From NCBI GenBank assembly GCA_900074745.1, contig LT598469.1, positions 124,001 through 188,000 of the forward strand: a stretch of 64,000 nucleotides of DNA. The letters are read 5' to 3'. Within the stretch, counting starts at the first letter, position 1; every line of letters begins with the position of its first letter. This DNA is from Lachancea mirantina. Its lineage: Eukaryota; Ascomycota; Saccharomycetes; Saccharomycetales; Saccharomycetaceae. The notes beneath the pieces are model-generated. The model saw nothing but the letters and a program-made list of their open reading frames with translations, did no database searches and was not told the DNA's origin. The translations under genes and the position numbers were made by a program. Positions 26,827 to 36,001 of this stretch are shown one piece after another.

Positions 26827-28209
26827 ATGGGTTGCACTTTAAGCGTTTCGACATCTCAAGATGAAAACGATCCATTTCTACAAAGCAAACGAGCCAATGC
26901 GGCGATCGAACAGTCGCTGCAATTGCAGCGACAGAAAGAACGGAACGAGGTGAAACTGCTGTTGTTGGGTGCTGGTGAATCTGGGAAATCTACCGTTTTG
27001 AAACAATTACGATTGATGCACCAGGGTGGGTTCAGTGACCAAGAACGATGTCAGTACAAACAAGTCATTTGGGCAGATGCCATACAATCGCTCAAGATTC
27101 TTGTTATTCAGGCGCGTCGTATGAACATTCCGCTTGATTGTGATGACCCACAGGCAAACAGAACGTTGTTCGAATACAAGCGGATTTTGATGCGGTCCAG
27201 ACCTTTGGAGCTTATCGATGCTAGTATTGCGGGCGGATCTGGGTTTTTAAACGACTACGTGCTCAAATATTCGGAAAGAAGCGAAAATAAACGGCGTGTA
27301 CAAAGCACGGGTCGAGTTGAAGCGTTTGAAAGGGCGTCCTTGAATGAACATTTGTTACCGGGTGCAAGCGAGGGTAATGACCCGGATGCATTGACAATTC
27401 AAGAGATTTCGGAAGGGTTGGCCGAAGCTGGGACCTTGAACGGGGGCGGGAGTCATTTTTTACAGCAGCAAAATGCAAATTTGGCCGCGCGCAATTACAG
27501 TTGTGAACAAGTAGCAGAAGCGATATCGCAATTGTGGGCCCACGATCGTGGAATTCGGCAATGTTATGCACGCTCCAACGAATTCCAACTGGAGGGATCC
27601 GCCGCTTACTATTTCGATAACATCAAGAAATTCGCACAACCAGACTATATTTGCTCCGATGAGGATATCCTTAAGGGCCGCATCAAAACCACGGGAATCA
27701 CCGAGACAAGTTTTAATATCGGCTCGAGTAAATTCAAAGTCCTTGACGCTGGCGGTCAGCGGTCAGAAAGACGCAAATGGATTCATTGCTTTCAAGGCAT
27801 CACGGCAGTGCTTTTCGTCCTAGCGGTAAGCGAGTACGATCAAATGCTGTTCGAAGACGACCGCGTGAACCGAATGCACGAATCTATCATGCTTTTCCAG
27901 ACTTTACTCAATTCCAAATGGTTCGTCGATACCCCGTTCATTTTGTTTTTGAACAAAATCGACATTTTCAAAGCCAAACTGACCAGTTCTCCCATAAGAA
28001 AATATTTTCCGGATTACCAAGGCCGTGTAAACGATGCAGAAGCCGGTTTAGCGTATTTCGAAAACATTTTTTTGAGTTTGAATAAATCTAAACGACCCAT
28101 CTACGTTCATCGAACTTGTGCTACAGACACGAGAAGCATGAAATTTGTTTTAACCGCAGTGGCTGACTTGATTATCAACCAGAATCTCAAGAAGAGTGGC
28201 ATGATATGA
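26827..28209 (+). CDS. GPA1: G-protein alpha subunit of the mating pathway, Gpa1
   Basis: 460 residues (472 in S. cerevisiae). It starts MGC, for N-myristoylation at Gly2 and palmitoylation at Cys3. GTPase motifs: P-loop GAGESGKST (48-56), switch I around GRIKTTGITETSF, switch II DAGGQRSERRKW, NKID, and TCATDT. A ~110-residue insertion in the helical domain (after YVLKYSERSE) matches the subdomain unique to yeast Gpa1. Gpa1 couples receptors Ste2/Ste3 to the MAP kinase cascade by sequestering Gbeta-gamma. The C-terminal receptor contact reads KKSGMI, where I recall KKIGII in S. cerevisiae. Confidence 0.97.
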   Translation: MGCTLSVSTSQDENDPFLQSKRANAAIEQSLQLQRQKERNEVKLLLLGAGESGKSTVLKQLRLMHQGGFSDQERCQYKQVIWADAIQSLKILVIQARRMNIPLDCDDPQANRTLFEYKRILMRSRPLELIDASIAGGSGFLNDYVLKYSERSENKRRVQSTGRVEAFERASLNEHLLPGASEGNDPDALTIQEISEGLAEAGTLNGGGSHFLQQQNANLAARNYSCEQVAEAISQLWAHDRGIRQCYARSNEFQLEGSAAYYFDNIKKFAQPDYICSDEDILKGRIKTTGITETSFNIGSSKFKVLDAGGQRSERRKWIHCFQGITAVLFVLAVSEYDQMLFEDDRVNRMHESIMLFQTLLNSKWFVDTPFILFLNKIDIFKAKLTSSPIRKYFPDYQGRVNDAEAGLAYFENIFLSLNKSKRPIYVHRTCATDTRSMKFVLTAVADLIINQNLKKSGMI

Positions 28210-28255
28210 GGTTAAGAACTAGATGTACTAGACTTGATCGAATGAGCATGATTCG

Positions 28256-28262
28256 TGACTAA
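28256..28262 (+). promoter_or_regulatory. Yap1-type site TGACTAA upstream of SRX1
   Basis: TGACTAA is a known Yap1 recognition variant (reverse complement of TTAGTCA). It is about 215 bp before the SRX1 start, in a promoter only 268 bp long. SRX1 is a Yap1/Skn7 target in S. cerevisiae. Confidence 0.4.
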
Positions 28263-28477
28263 TAACGTGACCATCACTGCTTACGTTTTAGCCTTACTTG
28301 TTCTAGATGTCGACATGATGATGTTGATTGCTAATCGACGAAAGACACCCAACTGTCGAAGAGACAGTATAAGAGGCACCGCGGAACCGGAACAATGGTT
28401 GTTGAGACCGAGGTGAAACAGATCAAATTCGTCATAATAAAAACCATTTGAGAAAAGAAAATCGACAAGTCAACATC

Positions 28478-28891
28478 ATGTCTATTCAAACTGGAGGCCT
28501 AGCCAAAATTGCCCATATTCCATTGTCCCAGATTAGACGGCCCATAGCGCCTGTGTTGGACTACGAAAAGATTGACGCCATGCTAGCTACGATGGGGGGA
28601 CGTCCTACTGCGAGTAGGACGTGTACACTTGAAGAGGCAACCGAGATGAATGGAGAACTGCCTCCGATCGATGTGATGTGTGTCAGAGATCAAGGCAAGA
28701 CTTTTTACTTTGCTTTTGGTGGATGTCATCGGTTTCAGGCATACGAAAGGAAAAGTGAAGAACTTGGAGAAGATGTCAAAGTTAGGTGCAAACTTATCCC
28801 TTCGACTCGAAGCCAACTGAAGTTGTACGTGGGTTCGAGCGTTGATAAGATGTTCGAACAGGTTGACGAGCAACGCGCACAAACGAATTGA
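28478..28891 (+). CDS. SRX1: Sulfiredoxin Srx1
   Basis: 137 residues from MSIQTGGLAKIAHIPLSQIRRP (127 in S. cerevisiae). The sulfiredoxin signature FGGCHRFQAYE carries the catalytic cysteine C83. Srx1 reduces overoxidised (sulfinic) peroxiredoxin Tsa1 with ATP in the cytosol. Residues 42-60 form a loop with extra Thr/Glu residues, as in fungal members. An in-frame ATG ten codons upstream (28448) is less likely because the family starts near the SQIRRP block. Its place before MDH1 matches YKL086W/YKL085W. Confidence 0.95.
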   Translation: MSIQTGGLAKIAHIPLSQIRRPIAPVLDYEKIDAMLATMGGRPTASRTCTLEEATEMNGELPPIDVMCVRDQGKTFYFAFGGCHRFQAYERKSEELGEDVKVRCKLIPSTRSQLKLYVGSSVDKMFEQVDEQRAQTN

Positions 28892-30309
28892 GAGTTGAAG
28901 GCTGTGAGCAGTGCAAAACTGAACGTTACGGCGATGGACGGCGCCGTAAGCGTTTAGATTTTGGACTCGGAAGCTGCACTACAACGCTACTTGCATGTCT
29001 TGCTAGCACCTACAAGGAAAGCTCACAATTGCACCCAAGCTTTTTCCGTCTCGGGGTCCTCCTCCGGCGGACTACAGTAATTTGAGGTTTGCCTCAGGAA
29101 CCAGCCCACTGCTACAGCATTGCAAAAGTTAATGGAACATAGTAGCGAAGACCCAAGTTGATGTCTAATTAAATAGTGCCCCTTTCAATGAATATAACGG
29201 TAATAACGATACTCAATCATAGCGTAGCGTGTTTCTGGTTCTCTCGACATTGAGCCAATCTGCGCTGCGTCGCTATGTTGAGATGAGATTGACTATTAGT
29301 CACGTGATATTACCCGCCAATAGTGCTTCTAGATATATCCAATTTGGTTCGTAAAAAGCGATTGAATATGCGACGTAAATGCGACGAAGACCATAAGTGT
29401 CCTGAATAAGCCAAGGCCGCGCTAGGAGAAGAAATTGAGTAGCGCAGGAACCTGACTATATTTCAGCAGGTATAAATTTGAGTAGCACTTGTTCAAATTA
29501 CTGGTTTTGTGAGAGTCGTGTCCAGTCGTGAATTGAGGTGCACGGATATCACAATGTACGGAGAAACTTTAAAACAACGAAGTCAAGAAACACAGACCTG
29601 TCATGTCCATTGGTACTTAGTCGCAAGAAATTCTCTCGTATCATTCTTTGTCTCTCTACATCTTGCGACTCTGGAACAACTGAGAACTGAAAGTGTCAGC
29701 GTCAGTTGAAGGCAATAAAGCTGCTCGTACTAAGTGCTTGGAACTCAAGCGACGCATCTCGCAGCTCACAATTAAATCGACTGAGAGTCAGAATATATCT
29801 CGTTGAAGTCTCGCCAGGGCCTACTGAAGTAGCTCGAGTTCACTGTTTACCTGAAAATCGGTGTCGCTATGTGGAATACTACATATTTTCGTACATTTTG
29901 AGCGGCCACGGACATCAAACACAGCTCAGACGAGGGAAAGAGGTGTCCGTATGCTGTTTACGGTCTCTATGATCGAATTGGTCGATACCAGGTTCGGAAG
30001 TGCAGAGTCGCTTTTATAGCTGCGCTTTGGGATTCTCATAAGGATGGCCGGAGTCGGCTCCGAGAAGCGAAGGCGAGCGACCGTTCATAGTGATCCACAA
30101 GTTGGTATATATAGGGATAGCCCAAACCGCCCCGGAGAGAGGATATCGAGTCGCGGCAGAAACTATCTATTGATCCTAAAAACCCAAGTTTTAAGAGCTT
30201 CTGGACTTCATACACTCGTGATAATCGCACTCTGGTGTTACGTTTTAATCTTCCTCGAATTTTCAGAGGTCAAATAGCTCAATTCACCCAATAGTAATCT
30301 TCCCGCAAA
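28892..30309. other. SRX1-MDH1 intergenic region, the longest gene-free stretch
   Basis: 1.4 kb without a recognisable gene. It has GTCACGTGAT at 29299-29308 and a clear TATA box at 30106. Frames of 66 to 88 codons (29509-29972, 30044-30277) have no recognisable features. I suspect it is mostly the MDH1 promoter plus a relic spacer. Confidence 0.5.
30106..30114 (+). promoter_or_regulatory. TATA box of MDH1
   Basis: TATATATAG lies about 200 bp before the MDH1 ATG, a usual distance for a strongly expressed yeast gene. Confidence 0.55.
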
Positions 30310-31314
30310 ATGCTTTCCAGAGTCGCCAGACGTGCCTTCTCTACGTCTAGAATCAACCCTTACAAAGTCACAGTGCTGGGTGCCGGTGGCGGTATTGGAC
30401 AGCCATTGTCGCTGTTGTTGAAATTGAACCACAAGGTCACAGACCTCAGACTGTACGACTTGAAGGGTGCGCACGGTGTCGCCGCTGACTTGTCGCATAT
30501 CCCAACTAACTCTGTGGTCAAGGGTTTCACTCCAGAAGAAAAGGACGGTCTGAAACAGGCTTTGGACAAAACTGACGTTGTTTTGATTCCAGCCGGTGTA
30601 CCAAGAAAACCTGGCATGACTAGAGACGATCTTTTCTCCATTAACGCCAGTATTGTACGTGACTTGGCAGCTGCGGTTGCCGAAAGTGCTCCAGAGGCTG
30701 CTGTGCTTGTCATCTCGAACCCTGTCAACTCTACCGTGCCAATTGTTGCCGAAGTGTTGAAATCCAAGGGCGTTTACAACCCAAAGAAGCTTTTCGGTGT
30801 CACCACGCTGGACGTCATCAGAGCTTCCAGATTCATTTCTCAGGTTGAGAATACTGACCCAACCACGGAGCACGTTACTGTCGTTGGTGGTCATTCCGGT
30901 ATCACCATTATTCCATTGCTTTCCCAAACCAAGCACAAGATGTTGGACAAAGAGACTAGAGACGCTTTGATTCACAGAATTCAATTTGGTGGTGATGAAG
31001 TCGTCAAAGCCAAGAATGGAGCTGGCTCTGCTACTTTGTCGATGGCGCAAGCCGGTGCCAAATTTGCCAACGCGGTCTTGGCCGGTTTGGAAGGCGAAAG
31101 AGACGTTATTCAGCCAAGTTTTGTCGATTCTCCACTTTACAAAAGCGAGGGTATCGACTTCTTTGCATCTAAAGTTCTATTAGGACCTCAAGGTGTAGAA
31201 AAGATTTTCCCAGTCGGCGAAATCTCTTCGGAGGAGGAAGAATTGCTAGCCAAATGTAAGGAAACCTTGAAGAAGAACATCGAAAAGGGTGAAAAATTTG
31301 TTACTCAGGCCTGA
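30310..31314 (+). CDS. MDH1: Mitochondrial malate dehydrogenase Mdh1
   Basis: 334 residues, the length of the S. cerevisiae enzyme. An Arg-rich presequence ([19 protein letters not shown]) precedes the NAD-binding motif [18 protein letters not shown]. Catalytic and substrate-binding regions are visible in [15 protein letters not shown] and [15 protein letters not shown]. It oxidises malate to oxaloacetate in the TCA cycle. There is no C-terminal peroxisomal SKL (it ends FVTQA), which separates it from Mdh3. Codons are strongly biased to the preferred yeast set (AAG, TTG, GGT), as expected for high expression. Confidence 0.97.
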   Translation: MLSRVARRAFSTSRINPYKVTVLGAGGGIGQPLSLLLKLNHKVTDLRLYDLKGAHGVAADLSHIPTNSVVKGFTPEEKDGLKQALDKTDVVLIPAGVPRKPGMTRDDLFSINASIVRDLAAAVAESAPEAAVLVISNPVNSTVPIVAEVLKSKGVYNPKKLFGVTTLDVIRASRFISQVENTDPTTEHVTVVGGHSGITIIPLLSQTKHKMLDKETRDALIHRIQFGGDEVVKAKNGAGSATLSMAQAGAKFANAVLAGLEGERDVIQPSFVDSPLYKSEGIDFFASKVLLGPQGVEKIFPVGEISSEEEELLAKCKETLKKNIEKGEKFVTQA

Positions 31315-31446
31315 AGGAGCTCTTCATAATTATTATACATGTACATGATATTCGATGATTATATATATATATTTATTCTTGAAATAAGAGGTTCATTTTC
31401 CAAGTTCTCTCTTTGGTGATACATTAATATCAAAAAATTTGAAAAT

Positions 31447-31803
31447 ATGACCGAAATAAACGGGCAAATTGTTGACGATGAATCACGCTGCATTCATTGG
31501 CATTCAGAAGTTGACATTATCTGCTTTAAATTGAAATGCTGCAGGAAATTCTATGCCTGTTATGCTTGTCATGAGAACCTGGAAGATCATCGAATAGAAA
31601 GGTATGACTTAGGTAAAGATGACGACATGAAAGAGAGGGTAGTATTATGTGGGAAATGTAAGAATGCAATGACCTTTGAAGAGTATATAGGTCAAAAACC
31701 TGGCGCGGGTGATCTTAATTGTCCGTTCTGCAATAGTGTGTTTAATCCATATTGTAGACTTCATTATGATAAATACTTTGAACATTCGTCTACCGAACTT
31801 TAG
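31447..31803 (+). CDS. HOT13: IMS zinc-binding redox helper Hot13
   Basis: 118 residues (116 in S. cerevisiae). Cys/His-rich CHY zinc-finger pattern: SRCIHWHSEVDIICFKLKCC, YACYACHENLEDHR, LCGKCKNAMTF and NCPFCNSVFNPYCRLHYDKYF. Hot13 acts in the intermembrane space, keeping Mia40 zinc-free so that it can be reoxidised, which supports import of small Tims such as Tim10. It follows MDH1 on the same strand, as YKL084W follows YKL085W. Its last 13 coding bases overlap the end of AVO2 on the other strand. Confidence 0.94.
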   Translation: MTEINGQIVDDESRCIHWHSEVDIICFKLKCCRKFYACYACHENLEDHRIERYDLGKDDDMKERVVLCGKCKNAMTFEEYIGQKPGAGDLNCPFCNSVFNPYCRLHYDKYFEHSSTEL

Positions 31804-33031
31804 AAATCGGGATGTTAAGTAGCGAGATTTTTGTCCTTCTATCGTTTTCAGGTGGTCCAGAGATTGCTTGCAGTTCTCCTTCCCTTGAGGAGCCCGTAGT
31901 TGGTTCGAGTTTGGCGCTGCCTGCGTCGCCAGATGATCGAGTCGTATGTCTAATTGAACTCTCACCACCACTTTTCAAACTCACTGCGCTATTCTCATTT
32001 ATGCTCTCAGTGGTACTTGTGGTTGGGAAATGCCTTAGAGTCTCATTTTGACCGCAACTTCGTGTCCTTTCGCTATTGACGCTTTGAGAGCTTTCCCTGC
32101 GATTAAGCGATGCGGACGACGACGATTGGAACGTATTTGAGGTAGTAGATTTCGAAGGTAATCGCGATGTCGGTGATGGGGCTGATGGATTGCTGCCACT
32201 CGAGTTTTGTTGCGGAAACGAGGTTCTCGGAGACCGCACGGTTTGACTACCAAGCGACGTCCTGCGGCTGGTAGATATCTTGGGAAGAGGCGGTAATTGG
32301 GACGTAAAAGAACGGCCCATGGGCGACGAAGCCGATATGGGAGACCCAGTTGTCTCAAAAGTCGATTTGAAAACTGTTTGAGGTGACATCATGGACTGGA
32401 AACTTGGTTTCTTCGGTACCGTGTGAGAATGGACCTCTATCAGGGCCTTCTGGAATTGCCTTGCAATGTCGAACGTCTGTGCAACATCCATAGGCGTCCA
32501 ATGGCTTTTATTCCGCAACGTATCGTCAACAAGGTTCCCCTCGAGAACCAGCAGTCGCAAGCAATTAACGCTTCCGTACTTTAAGCAAGTATGCAACGGT
32601 GTATCACCTTCGTCGTCTCGCAACTTCAAGTCGGCTCCAAGGCCCAGTAAAAGATTCAGACAGCGATATTGATCGGTAACGCATGCAACGCCCACGGGTG
32701 TGGAGCCTGCGTGACCTTTCAAGTCGAGGCATTGCGGGAAATGTTGCAAAAGGAGATGTGTAGTCTGTTCATGCCCATTTTGAAGCGCAAGATGGATTGC
32801 AGTATCGTTCTGGAAAGTCCGTTGGATCTCTGAATTATCGATCCCTAGCTGTATGAGGTGAACACAGACTAGATATCTACCATAAAAGGACGCATAGTGT
32901 AGTAAAGTCCATCCGTTTTCAGGGTCGATGTCATACAAGTAATCTGGGAATCGGGAAAGAAGTCTCTTTGCAATTAGTAAATTCCCATCAATGATAGCAC
33001 TGCGGAGCCTAATCGAGGGGTCCTGAAGCAT
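31790..33031 (-). CDS. AVO2: TORC2 subunit Avo2 (ankyrin repeats)
   Basis: 413 residues from MLQDPSIRLRSAIIDGNLLIAK (426 in S. cerevisiae). About five ankyrin repeats fill residues ~10-190 (ENGWTLLHYASFYGRYLVCVHL, NDTAIHLALQNGHEQTTHLLL, EGDTPLHTCLKYGSVNCLRLL). A Ser/Pro/Thr-rich tail follows and ends in the conserved ISLLNIPISKVR. Avo2 is a non-essential subunit of TOR complex 2 at the plasma membrane. The frame is open 55 codons further upstream without family likeness. Its last codons overlap HOT13 tail-to-tail by 14 bp. The AVO2, UBX4, SOV1 order matches YMR068W-YMR066W. Confidence 0.93.
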   Translation of the reverse strand: MLQDPSIRLRSAIIDGNLLIAKRLLSRFPDYLYDIDPENGWTLLHYASFYGRYLVCVHLIQLGIDNSEIQRTFQNDTAIHLALQNGHEQTTHLLLQHFPQCLDLKGHAGSTPVGVACVTDQYRCLNLLLGLGADLKLRDDEGDTPLHTCLKYGSVNCLRLLVLEGNLVDDTLRNKSHWTPMDVAQTFDIARQFQKALIEVHSHTVPKKPSFQSMMSPQTVFKSTFETTGSPISASSPMGRSFTSQLPPLPKISTSRRTSLGSQTVRSPRTSFPQQNSSGSNPSAPSPTSRLPSKSTTSNTFQSSSSASLNRRESSQSVNSERTRSCGQNETLRHFPTTSTTESINENSAVSLKSGGESSIRHTTRSSGDAGSAKLEPTTGSSREGELQAISGPPENDRRTKISLLNIPISKVR

Positions 33032-33247
33032 TCTGGGCCCAAGGTCTCCTGCCTTGACTTGTTTCTTGATCAATGATCGATTTAGGTTCTTCCGATATCC
33101 AGATATTACGGAAAATAACTTCATGCATCGAACATGCACGGAACATTTAGTAACCGTGGCAACGGATTTTATAGAACACTGAAACCGGATCGCCACATTT
33201 TATAATAACTAGTATCTTATAGAATCTGAATAGTAATAAAATCAATG

Positions 33248-34597
33248 TCATACGCCTAAGAACCGTTTCAATCTTGAGTTGAAGGCTGATGGATTGTCTA
33301 AGTAAAGATGGTGACCTGCATCTGGAATTATGGAATATTCTGCCGGTGAAGAGCCGGATTGCTTGTTCAATTCTCTAACAATAACGCTGCCGGCTTCTTT
33401 ACTCATCCAGTCATTGCTACCGTACATCCAAAGAGAGGGACATTGCAATTTGCCCGGCACCCTACTCAAAAGAGGCAGCCGCGCCAAGACACCGGGTGCC
33501 AAAATTCTGGTCAAGGCGTATTCGCCGCTGCCAGTCGCAGTAAAACTACTGTAGCAATATTCATGGAATCGCAAGAGTTCTTGCGAGTTTTCCGCAAACG
33601 AAAATCTGCGAAATGACCACCTCGAGGACGCCAAAGGGCCGATTGGACCCAAAGCCCGTAGGAACGAAAAGGGTGAAATGTTGTAAGTCCACATGTAGGT
33701 GAATATCTTGGGCATATTTGGAATCCGCTCCACGTTACCGGAGTCGTCGGGCACATGCAACGACGAGGATTTCGGTGGCGACGAAGTCGGCGTCGTTGTC
33801 GTCGACGAATTTGCCACGCGTTTATCGGTACTGGGCGTTTCGCCACTATTGGTTATCTCCTTAGACACGTCGGGACCCAATTCCGCCGCGTGAACATGTT
33901 CTTTAGAGTGTTTTCGAGTCAAATCGTAAATAGACGTTTCGACTCCCACGGGACTTACCAGAATCAATTTTTCAACTTTATCGGGATACTTAAGCGCATA
34001 GCAACAGCTAAGGTACCCACCTAATGAATGACCCACCAGCACGAATTTTTTCAAATTCCGTTTTTTCCTCCAGGCTTCAATCGAGTCAACAAAGAAATCT
34101 TCTGCCTGCGTCACTTCAGCAGGTGCGACGTTACCACGCTTTACAAGACTTGATAAAAATCCGGTCCCGGGAAATTTTGGCCTTGAAGACAACCCGTAAC
34201 CAAGCATATCGATCGCATGGATCCTAATTCCCGCGACCTCGCTTAATTCGTCGAAATTACGCATGAAAAGTCCTAACGCCGCCCCATATCCGTGAACCAT
34301 TACCATATCCCTACATTGCGTCTTGTTCGACGCCACTTCCTTGTTTTCGATATAAAATTCATGAATATGATTCTTTCCATCAATATCAACGTCTAAAATC
34401 TCACAGAACCGCGTTTTATCCCCATTTGGGAACCACCTTAGGGCAGATGACAACAATTTCGACTCATTTTCTCGCGCATTTGAAGCATGTCTCCACGTCT
34501 GAAATGCAGCTTTATACCCATAATTTTCCTTCAAATGATTAGGATCAGTGTCCGCGACTAATTTGGTCTCTCCTGCCTTCTCAACGGTCTCACTCAT
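33248..34597 (-). CDS. Alpha/beta hydrolase of the ICT1/ECM18/CLD1 group
   Basis: 449 residues. An ABHD4/5-type hydrolase: oxyanion-hole VHGYGA (101-106), nucleophile elbow GHSLGG with S191, and a C-terminal HHLYLD that supplies an HX4D acyltransferase motif and the catalytic histidine. ICT1 acylates lysophosphatidic acid, CLD1 deacylates cardiolipin, and ECM18 is the duplicate of ICT1. No clear mitochondrial presequence is seen, which argues for ICT1/ECM18 over CLD1, but I cannot settle this from sequence alone. The spacer to UBX4 is only ~136 bp, so the two share a divergent promoter. Confidence 0.82.
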   Translation of the reverse strand: MSETVEKAGETKLVADTDPNHLKENYGYKAAFQTWRHASNARENESKLLSSALRWFPNGDKTRFCEILDVDIDGKNHIHEFYIENKEVASNKTQCRDMVMVHGYGAALGLFMRNFDELSEVAGIRIHAIDMLGYGLSSRPKFPGTGFLSSLVKRGNVAPAEVTQAEDFFVDSIEAWRKKRNLKKFVLVGHSLGGYLSCCYALKYPDKVEKLILVSPVGVETSIYDLTRKHSKEHVHAAELGPDVSKEITNSGETPSTDKRVANSSTTTTPTSSPPKSSSLHVPDDSGNVERIPNMPKIFTYMWTYNISPFSFLRALGPIGPLASSRWSFRRFSFAENSQELLRFHEYCYSSFTATGSGEYALTRILAPGVLARLPLLSRVPGKLQCPSLWMYGSNDWMSKEAGSVIVRELNKQSGSSPAEYSIIPDAGHHLYLDNPSAFNSRLKRFLGV

Positions 34598-34733
34598 GGG
34601 ATTTTTGGTTCTTGTTCTTTGGTGCTACTAAACGTTAAGGTATAATAAATAGATTAAAGGAAGGCTTGGATGGAATCTTTAAATATATGGAAAATTCGAG
34701 GTTTTGGAGAAAAGCTATAAAAGGACCGAAACC

Positions 34734-35978
34734 ATGTCTAGTGTCACTATAGAATACCAGTTCAAGACGTATAAATGCAAAGTAGATGGTGGGTCGAATT
34801 TAAAGGAAGTTTTGGTGAAAAGTGTAGCAAATTTTAAGTTAGGAAGCGATTCGATTTGGAGTTTGATACATAATGGGAAAGAACTGCCGTTAGAACTGCC
34901 ATGGCGATTGTTGAATTTACCGAACGGTGTGAAATTAGCGTTACAGGTGAGATCCGAGAAGGCGGTTTCACAATTTCGAGTTAAATTCCAGATTGTAGGT
35001 GTTGGTAGTAGAGTGGTGACTGTTAAAGGATCTCAAACGATTTTGGAGGCATTAAATTGTGTGGTAGATGACATAGAAATGGAGATTGATGTACAGACGG
35101 CCAAATTGCAAATTTTTAGTACCATTGTTGAGTCTAAAGATTTCGGTACAACGACCTTTTCCATGTTGGGTATTATCGGCGACGTCAGTGCGAGATTGAT
35201 GTTTACTGGGACACCAGTAAGGTCAGAATCAGCCGCGTCAGCCGCATCAGTTGCTTTGGCCGCTCTACCAGATTCGAAAACAATTAAACATGAACAAGAA
35301 TCGCCCAAGCAGCAACCCATCGCACAAGACAAGCCCGTTGATCCCGTGAACAAATCTGTCCCTGAGCTCTCACGCAAACCACACGCATTGATTCCACCTG
35401 CAGAATTTTCAGGCTTACATCTTGCACAGCCGGAAGATACCGATTACGAAATGTCATTAGAACAAGCTAGAAAATACCAGGATATGCTTTCGCGAAACGC
35501 CAGACCCACAAACGGGTTCCTAACCAAGCGGCTTCGAGAGAAACAGCAACAAGACGTAGCGAAACCGGTGGAAGTCTGCAATGTTCGTGTTAGGCTACCA
35601 GATCGTACCCACATCGAGGCGTCGTTTTCCGCCAATGATACAATCGCTGACGTTTACATGATAATAAAGAATTCGTTACGAGACCCTGATATCGATTTTC
35701 GTTTGTTCCACTCGCATCCGCATAAATTAATCCGTAAGGATAACGCTAGACTAGTTGACGACCTGCAATTTAGCTCAAAGACACTGTTGGTCTTTGAGTC
35801 CCTAGCCTCTGGTCCCTATCTGAAGAAGGAACTATTAGATTCCGCTTCAGATCTTACAAATTTAGAACCGACCGCAGATAGCCAAGACCTCAAGAGTGAC
35901 GAGCAGAAACCAACAAAACAGTCAAAACCTTTGACATCTGGGAAAACACCCAAATGGCTCAAACTGGGTAAAAAATAG
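34734..35978 (+). CDS. UBX4: Cdc48 adaptor Ubx4
   Basis: 414 residues (416 in S. cerevisiae). The N-terminal ubiquitin-like TUG/Ubx4 domain starts MSSVTIEYQFKTYKCKVDGGSN. The C-terminal UBX domain spans residues ~280-360 (VCNVRVRLPDRTHIEASFSA, LRDPDIDFRLFHSHPHKL). Ubx4 links Cdc48 to ER-associated degradation and proteasome localisation. The ATG at 34704, ten codons upstream, is in frame but gives a non-conserved head. It converges with SOV1 across a 23-bp gap. Confidence 0.92.
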   Translation: MSSVTIEYQFKTYKCKVDGGSNLKEVLVKSVANFKLGSDSIWSLIHNGKELPLELPWRLLNLPNGVKLALQVRSEKAVSQFRVKFQIVGVGSRVVTVKGSQTILEALNCVVDDIEMEIDVQTAKLQIFSTIVESKDFGTTTFSMLGIIGDVSARLMFTGTPVRSESAASAASVALAALPDSKTIKHEQESPKQQPIAQDKPVDPVNKSVPELSRKPHALIPPAEFSGLHLAQPEDTDYEMSLEQARKYQDMLSRNARPTNGFLTKRLREKQQQDVAKPVEVCNVRVRLPDRTHIEASFSANDTIADVYMIIKNSLRDPDIDFRLFHSHPHKLIRKDNARLVDDLQFSSKTLLVFESLASGPYLKKELLDSASDLTNLEPTADSQDLKSDEQKPTKQSKPLTSGKTPKWLKLGKK

Positions 35979-36001
35979 ATTCTAATATTTACAGTTGATT
36001 T

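Noticed and set aside
29299-29308. GTCACGTG as a centromere CDEI
   Set aside because: No AT-rich core or TCCGAA-containing CDEIII follows; it is more likely a promoter E-box.
29509-30277. Chain of 66-88 codon frames before MDH1
   Set aside because: Unrelated short frames with no motif; the last one spans the MDH1 TATA region.
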